The notes: generated from the sequence alone by a model not told the origin. DNA of 64,000 nt from an uncultured Mycoplasmatota bacterium (GCA_913062645.1 CAJXVW010000001.1:186001-250000); one strand, 5' to 3'. Counted from the first letter of the stretch, positions 42,241 through 51,370 are shown. Numbers and translations: made by a program.

Positions 42241-42603
42241 TTTTACTCAAAATAGTCAATTTTTTTCAAAATCCAAAAATTTGCGTTTTTACCGCTCAAA
42301 TCGACCAAAAGTTCAGGATTAAGCACTCAAAATGAATATAGATTGTATGTTAACCGTTTTCATAAAACGAAGTGGTCAATATTTTTGGGGGTGGTGGAAA
42401 ATGTCTTAAAAAGGCCGTTTCCCACAAAAATTTTGAGCGCTTTAGAGTGAATGATTTCAAATTGATTAGTAGTTAGATAGCAAAACAAACAGTTTTTGTC
42501 TGTCACCGCTATGGTGCGTATGGCCTACCAGTAGGAAATGTTTTTTCTAAACAAACATTCGAAATTTTACAAAAAGCAATCAGCTTTTCGCATTCAAATC
42601 AAT
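42241..42603. other. AT-rich intergenic stretch
   Basis: About 360 bases without a convincing gene between the two divergent units. It holds A/T runs, a repeated ACTCAAAAT (near 42245 and 42332), and small hairpins near 42505-42535 (CACC/GGTG and CCTAC/GTAGG). An open frame from 42538 runs into amrS but lies before its promoter. No known RNA was recognised. Confidence 0.6.
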
Positions 42604-42606
42604 CGG

Positions 42607-42615
42607 TGGTACAAT
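42607..42615 (+). promoter_or_regulatory. Extended -10 promoter of the amr operon
   Basis: TG-G-TACAAT. A transcript starting about seven bases downstream would exclude all upstream ATG starts of the amrS frame. Confidence 0.6.
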
Positions 42616-42639
42616 GAAAGTGTGACGGTTGCATGGGAG

Positions 42640-43515
42640 GTGATTGAAATCGAAGCGAGATTATATGACAAGCTTGACAAACTGCGCGTACGATGCAATG
42701 TATGTAATCATCGTTGCATCATTGACAATGGATCGAGAGGAACGTGTGGTGTGCGGGAGAACCAGGATGGTATCTTGGTTGCCATGAATTATGGACGAAC
42801 TTCCGCCTTGAGAATCGATCCTATCGAGAAGAAACCACTCTATCATTTCATGCCAAACACCTGGACCTATTCGTTGTGCACGGTTGGATGCAACATGCAT
42901 TGCGAGTGGTGTCAGAACGCTTCGATCTCACAACAGTCGAAACCCAATCGTCAGATCTTAGGTGATTATATCACACCCGAGGTGCATGTGAAAAATGCTT
43001 TGCGCTTAAATTGTCCATCCATATCATTCACCTATACGGAACCAACCATATTCTTTGAATACGCGTTTGACATCATGCGACTGGCGAAGGAACATGACTT
43101 GAACACCGTATGGGTTACCAATGGGTACATGAGTAACGAGGTATTGGATGAGATCCTGCCGTTGTTGGATGCCGCAAACGTCGATTACAAAGGATCGGAA
43201 CAACGAATCTATGAAACCTATTGCGGCGGCACTTCCCAACCAATCCTGAACAACATCCGCCGCATGGTGGATGCGGGCGTGCATGTTGAAGTCACGACGC
43301 TGATCGTGCCTGGGGTGAACGATGAGTCCGCGCAACTCCGTCAGATTGCCACGGACATCGCCGCAATTGATCCGGCCATCCCTTGGCACATCAGTCGTTT
43401 TTTCCCCGCGCACCACATGAAAGATACGCCCAAGACACCATATGAAACGCTTCGTCTCGCCGAACGTTTCGGACGCGAAGCGGGACTAGAAACCATTCAT
43501 CTAGGAAATGTATAG
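42640..43515 (+). CDS. amrS: AmmeMemoRadiSam system radical SAM enzyme
   Basis: A radical SAM protein of about 290 residues. RVRCNVCNHRCIIDNGSRGTCGVREN near the N-terminus, and the cluster motif CTVGCNMHCEWCQN (C-x3-C-x2-C), fit the AmmeMemoRadiSam enzyme closely; FTYTEPTIFFEYAFD and HISRFFPAHHM also fit. The start is uncertain. Homologues begin just before EARLYDKL, where the frame has GTG (42640), ATT (42643) and ATC (42649) but no ATG. GGGAGG at 42636-42641 is spaced for ATC or ATT rather than GTG. The GTG is given as the nearest ordinary start. First gene of a four-gene operon. Confidence 0.85.
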   Translation: MIEIEARLYDKLDKLRVRCNVCNHRCIIDNGSRGTCGVRENQDGILVAMNYGRTSALRIDPIEKKPLYHFMPNTWTYSLCTVGCNMHCEWCQNASISQQSKPNRQILGDYITPEVHVKNALRLNCPSISFTYTEPTIFFEYAFDIMRLAKEHDLNTVWVTNGYMSNEVLDEILPLLDAANVDYKGSEQRIYETYCGGTSQPILNNIRRMVDAGVHVEVTTLIVPGVNDESAQLRQIATDIAAIDPAIPWHISRFFPAHHMKDTPKTPYETLRLAERFGREAGLETIHLGNV

Positions 43516-43529
43516 GAGGTAGAAACACC

Positions 43530-44912
43530 ATGCCAACTCTAGCTGGCTACATCGTGCCTCATCCGCCGTTGATCGTTCCGGCGGTGGGGCGGGGCGAAGA
43601 ACAAAAGATCCAAGCCACGATCGACGCATACCGACAAGTCGCACGCGAGATCGCCGAACTCGCCCCGGACGTGATCATTCTGAGTTCACCGCACGCAACG
43701 GCATACGGCGATTACTTTCATCTGGATCCTTCTCCGACACTCTCCGGATCTTTGACGATGTTTCGTGCCCCGCAAGTGTCAGCGAGCGTCGACAATGCAT
43801 TGGAACTTGTCGAACGCATCGCATCGGAGGCAACCGTACGAGACATCGCGCTGGGAACATTGGGTGACAAACATGCGCCATTGGATCACGGGGCGCTTGT
43901 ACCACTTCATTTCATTTTGCGCGAATACAAAGACTTTCAGATGGTAAGACTGAGTCCGTCCGGACTTCCGGCGATCGATCATTACCAAGTCGGCATGATG
44001 ATTCGCGATGTGATTCCCGAGGACTTGAACACGGTATGGGTAGCCAGTGGTGACTTGTCCCACAAGTTGAAAAAAGAGGGGCCTTACGGACTTGCTAAAG
44101 AAGGACCGGTGTTTGACAAACAAATTACCGAAGCGATGGCAAGCGGAGACTTCCAAACGTTCCTTGCGTTTGACACGGCATTCTGTCACAAGGCTGCCGA
44201 ATGCGGTCTCGGATCGTTCACGATGATGGCCGGCGCCTTCGATGGATACAGCCTGGAATCAAAACTTCTGTCGTACGAAGGACCATTTGGTGTAGGATAT
44301 GCCGTGGCATCGTTCAAACCGCTTGGTAAAGACGACAGTCGTTGTTTTCTAAAACACTATGTTGAGGAAAAACAAAACGAATTAGATACCCTTAAGAGCA
44401 AATCTGACGCGTATGTGAATCTTGCTCGAGCATCGTTGGAGCACTACATTCGCCACAACAAACCACTATCGATTCCCCGTGATCTACCTCGGGAAATGAC
44501 AAGTGAAAAGGCCGGGGTGTTCGTCTCGATTCGCAAGGATGGAAGACTGCGTGGATGCATCGGGACGATTCGTCCGACCACATCCAGCGTGGCCAAGGAG
44601 ATCATTGAAAATGCGATTAGTGCCGGAACCAGGGATTATCGGTTTTCGCCGATCAAGGAACGCGAGTTGAGTCGTCTCGAATACAGCGTCGATGTCTTGA
44701 TGCCACCCGAAGACATCGACAGCGAAGACCGACTGGATGTCACCAAATATGGTGTGATTGTTCGGTCGGGACATCGATCGGGATTGTTGCTACCCAACTT
44801 GGACGGCATCGATACGATTGAGGAACAAGTGCGCATCGCTCGCCAGAAAGCCGGCATTCGTGACGGTGAGTCCTATACATTGCAACGGTTTGAGGTCATA
44901 CGCCATCACTAA
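43530..44912 (+). CDS. amrA: Memo/LigB-like - AMMECR1 fusion of the AmmeMemoRadiSam system
   Basis: A 460-residue, two-domain protein with TAGGAGGTAGAAACACC before the ATG. Residues about 1-265 have the class III extradiol-dioxygenase/Memo fold (GYIVPHPPLIVPAVGRGEE, SSPHATAYGDYF, KHAPLDHGALVPLHF, WVASGDLSHKL with metal-type His residues). Residues about 285-460 are AMMECR1, with the signature GRLRGCIGTIRPTTSS and the ending RIARQKAGIRDGESYTLQRFEV. In many genomes these are separate genes. The reaction of the system is not something I can read from sequence. It lies 14 bases after amrS. Confidence 0.92.
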   Translation: MPTLAGYIVPHPPLIVPAVGRGEEQKIQATIDAYRQVAREIAELAPDVIILSSPHATAYGDYFHLDPSPTLSGSLTMFRAPQVSASVDNALELVERIASEATVRDIALGTLGDKHAPLDHGALVPLHFILREYKDFQMVRLSPSGLPAIDHYQVGMMIRDVIPEDLNTVWVASGDLSHKLKKEGPYGLAKEGPVFDKQITEAMASGDFQTFLAFDTAFCHKAAECGLGSFTMMAGAFDGYSLESKLLSYEGPFGVGYAVASFKPLGKDDSRCFLKHYVEEKQNELDTLKSKSDAYVNLARASLEHYIRHNKPLSIPRDLPREMTSEKAGVFVSIRKDGRLRGCIGTIRPTTSSVAKEIIENAISAGTRDYRFSPIKERELSRLEYSVDVLMPPEDIDSEDRLDVTKYGVIVRSGHRSGLLLPNLDGIDTIEEQVRIARQKAGIRDGESYTLQRFEVIRHH

Positions 44913-44927
44913 ATTCAGGAGGACATC

Positions 44928-46148
44928 ATGAAACGACATTACATCGGACTTGACGTACTGCGCGGCATCGGCATCTTCAGCGTGGTCGTATTGCACACGG
45001 CATTTTATTATTTCGACGGCATCTACGATTTGGATCTGTCCAATCCGCCAATAATCATCACGCTGATCGGGTTCATTTTGATGTTCGCGGGACTGTTCGC
45101 GATGATCAGCGGATTCGTGCATACCTTGCAGACGTATCGAAAAGTGGAAGAAAAATCCTACACATACAAAGACACGATGACATATGCGCTTTGGGCCGGA
45201 GTGTTCGTGCTGGTGGTAGCCTATCTGTATTTTCTGGTGACGGGTCCGGGCATCATCGATTTCGACAGCCGCAGCATGGATCAGAGCATCCTTGTCGAAC
45301 TGATCAACAGCGGACGATTCGTCTGGCCGTCGTTGGAACGGATTCTCTATGTCGACAGTCTCGTCATGATCGGTCTCAACATCATATTGCTGCAGGTGAT
45401 TCTGATCATCGGCATGAAATGGTTCACGTCGCACAAACGTCAGACTTGGTTTCTCTATGGAGCTGCGCTGGTCGTCCTGTTGATTTCTCTCGCGCGCATT
45501 CCTTTATATAATATCTACTTGGACGCACGCGACAACGAACAATATCTTCTGGTCTTGCTGCTCAACTGGATCGCCAACAAGAACAATCCGATCCTACCGT
45601 TTTTGTCCTTCGCCCTGTACGGTGGATGGATGATGCGGATGATCGCAGATCATGACAAACGTACCATCCGTCGAATCGTCATTCCCAATGCGATTGCTTA
45701 CATCGTCGTTGGTCTTGTCATATACTTGACGGCCGAAGAGACCATGCTCGAACGAGCGATTGATTATACCTGGTATGGGATCATGGTGTTCCAGATTGGT
45801 CTTTTTGAGCTGTTGATCCTGCTCTTTTTGCGATGGTATCAGACGGACCGGATGCAGTGGCACAGCAAATTTTTCTATCGTTTCGGCGTGGCCGGATTGA
45901 CGATCTTCTTCTTGGAACAGCTGGTATCCAGCGCATTCAAGAGAGTTCTGATTGCGATGAACCCCGATCTGTTTCTCGGCATTCCGATCTCCATCGTGCT
46001 GGGTTTGGTGCTGGCTGTTTTGTACGGTGTTTTCCTGATCTGGTGGCAGCGCCATGATTACCGCTACGGACTCGAGCACGCGTATGTCACATGGATGAAA
46101 CGACTGGGCGGAAGTGAAAAGGCCGTCAAACTGAAAGCGGACGAGTAA
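44928..46148 (+). CDS. Polytopic membrane acyltransferase (HGSNAT/DUF1624-like)
   Basis: A 406-residue protein with about ten to eleven transmembrane helices and CAGGAGGACATC before the ATG. The N-terminus HYIGLDVLRGIGIFSVVVLHTAFYY has the LD-x-x-RG-x-x-I-x-x-x-x-x-x-H motif of membrane acyltransferases, with His24 as the likely acyl-transfer residue. It closely follows amrA (15-base gap) and precedes an adenylate-forming enzyme by one base. It may therefore transfer an acyl group prepared by that enzyme to an envelope substrate; this is inference. Confidence 0.78.
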   Translation: MKRHYIGLDVLRGIGIFSVVVLHTAFYYFDGIYDLDLSNPPIIITLIGFILMFAGLFAMISGFVHTLQTYRKVEEKSYTYKDTMTYALWAGVFVLVVAYLYFLVTGPGIIDFDSRSMDQSILVELINSGRFVWPSLERILYVDSLVMIGLNIILLQVILIIGMKWFTSHKRQTWFLYGAALVVLLISLARIPLYNIYLDARDNEQYLLVLLLNWIANKNNPILPFLSFALYGGWMMRMIADHDKRTIRRIVIPNAIAYIVVGLVIYLTAEETMLERAIDYTWYGIMVFQIGLFELLILLFLRWYQTDRMQWHSKFFYRFGVAGLTIFFLEQLVSSAFKRVLIAMNPDLFLGIPISIVLGLVLAVLYGVFLIWWQRHDYRYGLEHAYVTWMKRLGGSEKAVKLKADE

Positions 46149-46149
46149 C

Positions 46150-47487
46150 GTGAATCCGTTTGTCGCGGTATGGGATTTTGTTCGGCTTGTCTGGCATCGC
46201 CGGTATCATAGCAAGAAGCGGATCCGATCCTATCAACTTCGCCAAATCAAGAAACTGTTTGCTCACGCCACCACACACAGTCCTTTTTATCGTCAACTGT
46301 ACCAGGGCCATGTCATTCACTCATGGGATGACGTCCACAACCTTCCCACCATCGACAAACAGACGATGATGGAACATTTTAGTGATTTGAACACTGTCGG
46401 TTTGAACAAGGATGATGTCATTTCCTATGCGGTTCAAAAAGAACGGGACAAGGATTTTTACGGGTATTACCAGGATCAATATGTGATCGGCCTCTCGAGC
46501 GGCACCAGTGGCAACAAGGGCATCTACATCACCCCCAAGGCGATGACGAAACGGTTGCCGGCGGTGTTTTTGGCCCGAAGCGGATTGCCGCTGTCGGCGC
46601 TGCCGTACCGCATCCTGTTTTTGCTGCGTGTGTTTTCACAAGGATTCGATGACATCAACGCACCACTTGTATCCCTCAAGTATCTGTCGACGATGGAACC
46701 ACTGGATGAGATTGTCACTGCCATCAATGACAACCGCATCAACATCCTGATGGCACCGCCGAGTCTGCTTCGCCAGTTGATCACCAAGGCCGATGAGATT
46801 ACCGTATCGCTCAAGCGCATCGTAACGTATGCCGAGGTGTTGTATCCGGATGACAAACAACGATTCGAATCCGTCTTCGCTACCAAAGTGATTGAAATCT
46901 ATCAAGCATCCGAAGGTCAGATTGCCAGCGCCTGCAAGGAAGGACATCTTCACATCAACGAAGATCTCGTGTATATTGAACTGTTTGATGAGGAAGGCAA
47001 TCGGATTGACACTCCCCATGTCAAAGGTCACCGCATGGTGCTAACGAACCTTGTCAATGTCGCGCAACCGTTGATACGGTATGAAATGAACGACATGATT
47101 GTGCTGGATGAACCCTGTCCGTGCGGATCGAAGTTCCGACGGATCGAACACGTTCTTGGGCGTCATGACGATTTGCTCTATTTCATGGATCAAAATGGAC
47201 AAACACGTTACATCTTCCCGGATTTGTTCGTCCGTTGGATCATTGTCTCGAGCGAAGCGATTCGTGAATTTCAAGTGCGACAACGTACCGTCGGTTCCGT
47301 CGAGATTACGATCGACATGATGGGTGAAGACGAGCGGATCATTCCCACGCTCACCTCCAAAATCAAACAGGAACTCCAAGCGTTTGATATCATTGAGAGC
47401 GAACTTGAAATCGTTCTTGCACCGATCAAACTCCCTGTCGACAAGAACAAGTTTAAGCGCTTCATCAATGAGATTGACAAGCAATGA
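46150..47487 (+). CDS. PaaK/CapK-type adenylate-forming enzyme
   Basis: A 445-residue protein starting with GTG one base after the previous stop, so translation is probably coupled. The ATP-binding P-loop is YVIGLSSGTSGNKGIYIT near 117-134; TYAEVLYPDDK near 228, YQASEGQIASACKEG near 255 and YEMNDMIVLDEPCPCGSKFRRIEHVLGRHDD near 308-338 fit phenylacetate-CoA-ligase-like/CapK proteins. The CPCG pair is typical. The acid substrate is unknown. Last gene of the amr operon. Confidence 0.85.
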   Translation: MNPFVAVWDFVRLVWHRRYHSKKRIRSYQLRQIKKLFAHATTHSPFYRQLYQGHVIHSWDDVHNLPTIDKQTMMEHFSDLNTVGLNKDDVISYAVQKERDKDFYGYYQDQYVIGLSSGTSGNKGIYITPKAMTKRLPAVFLARSGLPLSALPYRILFLLRVFSQGFDDINAPLVSLKYLSTMEPLDEIVTAINDNRINILMAPPSLLRQLITKADEITVSLKRIVTYAEVLYPDDKQRFESVFATKVIEIYQASEGQIASACKEGHLHINEDLVYIELFDEEGNRIDTPHVKGHRMVLTNLVNVAQPLIRYEMNDMIVLDEPCPCGSKFRRIEHVLGRHDDLLYFMDQNGQTRYIFPDLFVRWIIVSSEAIREFQVRQRTVGSVEITIDMMGEDERIIPTLTSKIKQELQAFDIIESELEIVLAPIKLPVDKNKFKRFINEIDKQ

Positions 47488-47490
47488 TGC

Positions 47491-47519
47491 TTGCAATGAC
47501 GCCTTGTCAGGAGTATAAT
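47491..47519 (+). promoter_or_regulatory. Promoter of the antiporter gene
   Basis: TTGCAA at 47491-47496, 17-base spacer, TATAAT at 47514-47519. It lies just after the stop of the adenylate-forming enzyme gene. Confidence 0.82.
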
Positions 47520-47554
47520 GTAAATAGAAAGTACGCTTTCTAATGACAGCCACG

Positions 47555-47589
47555 AAGGTGACTCGTATATCTTACGCAGTCACCTTTTT
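47555..47589 (+). terminator. Terminator-like hairpin in the antiporter 5' leader
   Basis: AAGGTGACT/AGTCACCTT stem with a 14-nt loop and five T, between the promoter and the ATG at 47609. A small GAAAG-TACG-CTTTC hairpin precedes it (47527-47540). The position suggests attenuation or an unrecognised small riboswitch. Confidence 0.7.
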
Positions 47590-47608
47590 GTATTCAGGAG
47601 ATGATGAC

Positions 47609-48850
47609 ATGTTGTTGATTGATGTTGTGAATGAATCCTATTCGATGTTGTTTGTCAATGTTGGGGCTGCCTTGTTGCTCGGCATGATTCTCGGACGTGT
47701 CGCCGAACGATTCCATTTGCCGAACGTCACCGGTTATCTGATCGCCGGATTGATTCTTGGTCCGATCTCCGGATTCCTAACCACGGAAGAACTCCAACAT
47801 TTGGAGTTCATTGGGGATCTCGCCCTCGGGTTCATCGCCTTCCAAGTCGGGAACGAACTGTGGATCGGCAAACTCAAAGAGACGGGTCGCAAGATTGTCA
47901 TCATCACCATCATTCAGGCGCTGTTCACCAGTGCCGTGGTGATTCTCGTGCTGATCTTGTTCACCGAGCCGGGAATCGCGTTGATGCTCGGTGCCATTGC
48001 CGCAGCGACTGCGCCGGCACCGATCATGATGTTGATCAGCAAGTACAAGACCAAAGGCGAACTGACGGACACGATCGTTCCGATTGTCGGCCTCGACGAC
48101 GCCGTTGGTGTGATCCTGTTTGGAATCCTTCTTTCCATCAGCATCGTGATTTCCGGAACCGGAGCCGCCAATGCCGATCCGATCCAATATCTGTTGCAAC
48201 CGCTCATCGAGATTGGTGAAAGCTTGTTGATTGGTGGCGGCATCGGATTGCTTGCAGGTTTTGCCATGCGTACGATGACTCAGTACGGCGAATCCAAGAT
48301 CAGCATTCTCGATACCATCGTCATCACGGTGTTCATCACTGTCGGACTGGCCTTGGTTCTGGATGCGTCTCCGATTCTGACACCGATGATCGCCGGAGCC
48401 GTCGTCACCAATCTCATCAACAAAGATACGTACAAACTGGAAGAATCGACAATCCGGTTTTTTGTACCACCACTGATGATTCTGTTTTTCACGTTGAGTG
48501 GTGCAAGACTCGAATTTAGTGTCTTACAAACCGCCGGCCTGTTGGGCCTGCTCTACATTGTCGGTCGCACCATCGGAAAATTCGGTGGCTGCTGGATTGG
48601 TACTTCCGTCGTGAAATCCTCACCGCACATCCGGTCCTATCTCGGGTTCGCAATGTTGCCGCAAAGTGGGGTTGCCATCGGACTAGCTATGGCTGCGTAT
48701 AACGCTCTGAAAGACAGTGTACCCGATCAAGCAGATACAATCCACAATATCACCTTGCTCAGTGTGTTCGTATTTGCATTGATTGGTCCGATACTTGTCA
48801 AGATGGCCTTCGATAGAACTGGTGAAACAAAAAAAAGCGCTACCGAGTAG
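47609..48850 (+). CDS. Kef/CPA2-type cation:proton antiporter
   Basis: A 413-residue, 12-13-helix membrane protein without a C-terminal TrkA-N domain. AGGAG at 47596-47600 supports the ATG at 47609 over the upstream open frame, which spans the leader hairpin. LLGMILGRVAERFHLPNVTGYLIAGLILGP at the N-terminus, and GAIAAATAPAPIMMLISKYKTKGELTDTIVPIVGLDDAVGVILFG with the ion-site Asp pair, are characteristic of Na+ or K+/H+ exchangers of the CPA2 family. Ion specificity is not readable. Confidence 0.92.
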   Translation: MLLIDVVNESYSMLFVNVGAALLLGMILGRVAERFHLPNVTGYLIAGLILGPISGFLTTEELQHLEFIGDLALGFIAFQVGNELWIGKLKETGRKIVIITIIQALFTSAVVILVLILFTEPGIALMLGAIAAATAPAPIMMLISKYKTKGELTDTIVPIVGLDDAVGVILFGILLSISIVISGTGAANADPIQYLLQPLIEIGESLLIGGGIGLLAGFAMRTMTQYGESKISILDTIVITVFITVGLALVLDASPILTPMIAGAVVTNLINKDTYKLEESTIRFFVPPLMILFFTLSGARLEFSVLQTAGLLGLLYIVGRTIGKFGGCWIGTSVVKSSPHIRSYLGFAMLPQSGVAIGLAMAAYNALKDSVPDQADTIHNITLLSVFVFALIGPILVKMAFDRTGETKKSATE

Positions 48851-48857
48851 CGCTTTT
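48833..48857. terminator. Bidirectional terminator
   Basis: AAAAGCGCTA/TAGCGCTTTT stem with CCGAG loop between the convergent antiporter and phn genes; it includes the antiporter stop. Confidence 0.88.
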
Positions 48858-48866
48858 ATGTTGCAA

Positions 48867-49712
48867 TTATTCGCCGGTTGTCAGTCGGGCGCGTAGGCGT
48901 GTTGAGATGAATTCAATCAGGAACACGACGGGGATGATGCCCCAAAGACAGACCGCGACAATGCCGAAGTTGAAACTCCCAAGAGCGTCAATCAGGGTAA
49001 ACCCAATGCCGCCGGCCCCGACCATGCCGAGGATGGTGGCGTTTTTGACGTTGATCTCGAATCGGTAAATTGCCGTCGACAGGAAACTGGCGGTGAGCTG
49101 CGGAATGATTCCGAAGCGGATCTTCTGCAAGGTGGTCGCACCGGTCGAATCCAATGCCTCGAGGATACCAGTGTCGATGTCCTCGATGACTTCGATGTAG
49201 AGTTTCGATATCATGCCAATGGACGACACGCTGATCGCGAGCACACCGGCAAGCGGGCCGCCTTGCACGCGGATGAACAAGATGCCCCAGATGAAGATCG
49301 GAACAGTACGGATCATCGTGATCACGGTGCTGCCGATGAACGATCCGACAGTACCGACGATGTTCTTGCTGGACAGAAACGCGAACGGGATCGAGATGAC
49401 CGCCCCCAGTACGGTACCGATGAAGGCGATCATGATTGTTTCATACATCAGGTACGGAACGGCGAACTTCTCCCAACTGAACAGGTACTTGGCAATGACC
49501 GGATTGTTCGGATTGCTGTCGGGCCAGAAGAAGAACTTGATGATGTTGAACACGACTTGCAGACCATTCTGGTTGACACCTTGGAACGAGATGGCCGAGA
49601 AGCTCCAGATGGCGAGTGCCAACACAATGGCCAAAGCGAACAATTTGCGGTGGATGGTCACAGGCGCCTGACGATAGGTCTCCAAAACGCTTTGTGATGC
49701 TTGATCATTCAT
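48867..49712 (-). CDS. phnE: Phosphonate-type ABC transporter permease (second PhnE)
   Basis: A 281-residue permease with about six helices and AAGGAGGTTGGGATAA before the ATG. The EAA loop region reads IEVIEDIDTGILEALDSTGATTLQKIRFGIIPQL, and VKNATILGMVGAGGIGFTLIDALG is the typical PhnE ending. It starts directly after the stop of the first permease gene, so the importer uses a PhnE heterodimer. It is longer at the N-terminus than PhnE1-type proteins of ~260 residues. Confidence 0.93.
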   Translation of the reverse strand: MNDQASQSVLETYRQAPVTIHRKLFALAIVLALAIWSFSAISFQGVNQNGLQVVFNIIKFFFWPDSNPNNPVIAKYLFSWEKFAVPYLMYETIMIAFIGTVLGAVISIPFAFLSSKNIVGTVGSFIGSTVITMIRTVPIFIWGILFIRVQGGPLAGVLAISVSSIGMISKLYIEVIEDIDTGILEALDSTGATTLQKIRFGIIPQLTASFLSTAIYRFEINVKNATILGMVGAGGIGFTLIDALGSFNFGIVAVCLWGIIPVVFLIEFISTRLRARLTTGE

Positions 49713-50561
49713 TTATCCCAACCTCCTTCTCAGATATCTGGAGGTGTTTTCAATGATGACGACGGTCACGAATATGAACAGGAGGATCACGATCGTGCGG
49801 TTATTTTGTGGCAAGTTCTTCATCGCATTGTCGAGATCGAAACCAATCCCGCCGGCACCGACATACCCAAGGATGGCGGCATAGCGGATGTTGATTTCGA
49901 AGGCATAGAGACTCAGCGAGTAAAAAATCGGATAAATCGCCGGCATCAAAGCCACGATGAAGGCCTTGATCTTCGACGCGCCCGTGGATTGGATCGCATG
50001 GTACGCTCCGAGATCGAGTGTCTCGATGCGTTCGTACAACATCTTGGAGACGATGCTGAACGTGAAGAGCGCGATGGCGATGGTTCCCGGCAATGCGCCA
50101 AGGAAGAATATCAATTTAAAAAACGAGGCGTAAATCAGGATCGGCAACGTCCGGAAGATGGAAAGCATGACGCGGACGGCACCGACGACATAACGGTTTT
50201 TGGTCAGGTTCTGACTGGCAAAATAAGCGGCTGGAAGAGCCAACAAGGAACCGATCAGACTGCCGAGGAAGGACATCTGAATGGTTTCGAAAATGGGATC
50301 CAGCACATAAGGCCAGTACGACCAGTCGACAGGGAAGAAACGTTTGACGATTCCGAACGGACCAAGTCGGAAGTTGAACACCCTGGCGATGACCGTGATG
50401 ATGGAGAAATCCGTTGCCCGTGCTGCAAAATAGAAAAACAGCACGAAGCCGATCAGGATGTATGGCATGATCGGTTTTGGTGGTACTACAACCGTATCGT
50501 TATCGGTTGTTATGGGTACCGGCACGAATATCGCTTTCAGTCGTTGCAACAGGTCTTTCAT
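49713..50561 (-). CDS. phnE: Phosphonate-type ABC transporter permease (first PhnE)
   Basis: A 282-residue permease. PFGIVKRFFPVDWSYWPYVLDPIFETIQMSFLGSLIGSLLALPAAYFAS and the EAA loop YERIETLDLGAYHAIQSTGASKIKAFIVALMPAI, then NIRYAAILGYVGAGGIGFDLDNAM, identify PhnE. It lies two bases after phnC and abuts the second phnE. It is a paralogue of that gene rather than a recent duplicate: the motifs match but most of the sequence differs. Confidence 0.93.
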   Translation of the reverse strand: MKDLLQRLKAIFVPVPITTDNDTVVVPPKPIMPYILIGFVLFFYFAARATDFSIITVIARVFNFRLGPFGIVKRFFPVDWSYWPYVLDPIFETIQMSFLGSLIGSLLALPAAYFASQNLTKNRYVVGAVRVMLSIFRTLPILIYASFFKLIFFLGALPGTIAIALFTFSIVSKMLYERIETLDLGAYHAIQSTGASKIKAFIVALMPAIYPIFYSLSLYAFEINIRYAAILGYVGAGGIGFDLDNAMKNLPQNNRTIVILLFIFVTVVIIENTSRYLRRRLG

Positions 50562-50563
50562 GA

Positions 50564-51349
50564 CTATTCGTCCATGATCATTTCATCGGTTAGGATGTCA
50601 TCGTCCGTCAGTTCACGACCATAAACCATTTTCAACAGGTCGTTGTCTACGTTCGATGAAGGTCCGTCATATACGATTTCTCCGCTGTTGATGCCGATGA
50701 CGCGATCGGCGTACTTGAGCGCCATGTCAACATGATGCATGTTGGCGATGACGGTGATGTTGAGTTCGGTGTTGACTTTTTTGAAGTCGGACATGACCTG
50801 GGTAGCGGTGATCGGATCGAGCGAGGCAACCGGTTCATCAGCGAGGATGATCTTGGGATCCTGAGCGATGGTACGGGCCAATGCCACGCGTTGCATCTGT
50901 CCGCCCGACAGCTGATCGGCACGGTTGTATGCTTTTTCCAGAATGCCGAGTTGTTCGAGGGCAGTGAGCGCCTTGATCTTGTCTTCTTTCTTGTATGCGC
51001 CGAAGAACGTCCGGAAAAATGACATCTCAGCCACACGGGCGGCGAGAACGTTCTTAATGACGGTTGTGCGCAGAATCAGGTTGAACGATTGAAAAATCAT
51101 GCCGATGCCACGGCGAAACTTGCGCAGTTCCTTGCCACGTAGTGTTGCATCGACGACGGTGTCGTTGACGATCAGTTCACCCGATGTGATGTCATGCATC
51201 TTGTTGATCAGACGAATGAGCGTCGATTTGCCGGCTCCGCTGAGACCAATGATGGCAATGAATTCACCTTGTTTGATTTCCAGGTCGACATGTTTGAGTG
51301 CCTCTACACCATTGGGGTAGATTTTGCCGACATCTTTGAATACTATCAT
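50564..51349 (-). CDS. phnC: Phosphonate-type ABC transporter ATP-binding protein
   Basis: A 261-residue ATPase. GAGGAGAGATACTC before the ATG at 51349 sets the start; the open frame runs 15 codons further up into the phnD terminator. Walker A GLSGAGKSTLIRLIN near 34-42, ABC signature QLSGGQMQRVALARTIAQDPKIILADEPVASLDP (Walker B at its end), and the H-loop IANMHHVDMA are present. FKDVGKIYPNGVEALKHVDLEI at the start is typical of PhnC. Confidence 0.95.
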   Translation of the reverse strand: MIVFKDVGKIYPNGVEALKHVDLEIKQGEFIAIIGLSGAGKSTLIRLINKMHDITSGELIVNDTVVDATLRGKELRKFRRGIGMIFQSFNLILRTTVIKNVLAARVAEMSFFRTFFGAYKKEDKIKALTALEQLGILEKAYNRADQLSGGQMQRVALARTIAQDPKIILADEPVASLDPITATQVMSDFKKVNTELNITVIANMHHVDMALKYADRVIGINSGEIVYDGPSSNVDNDLLKMVYGRELTDDDILTDEMIMDE

Positions 51350-51370
51350 GAGTATCTCTCCTCGTACTTG

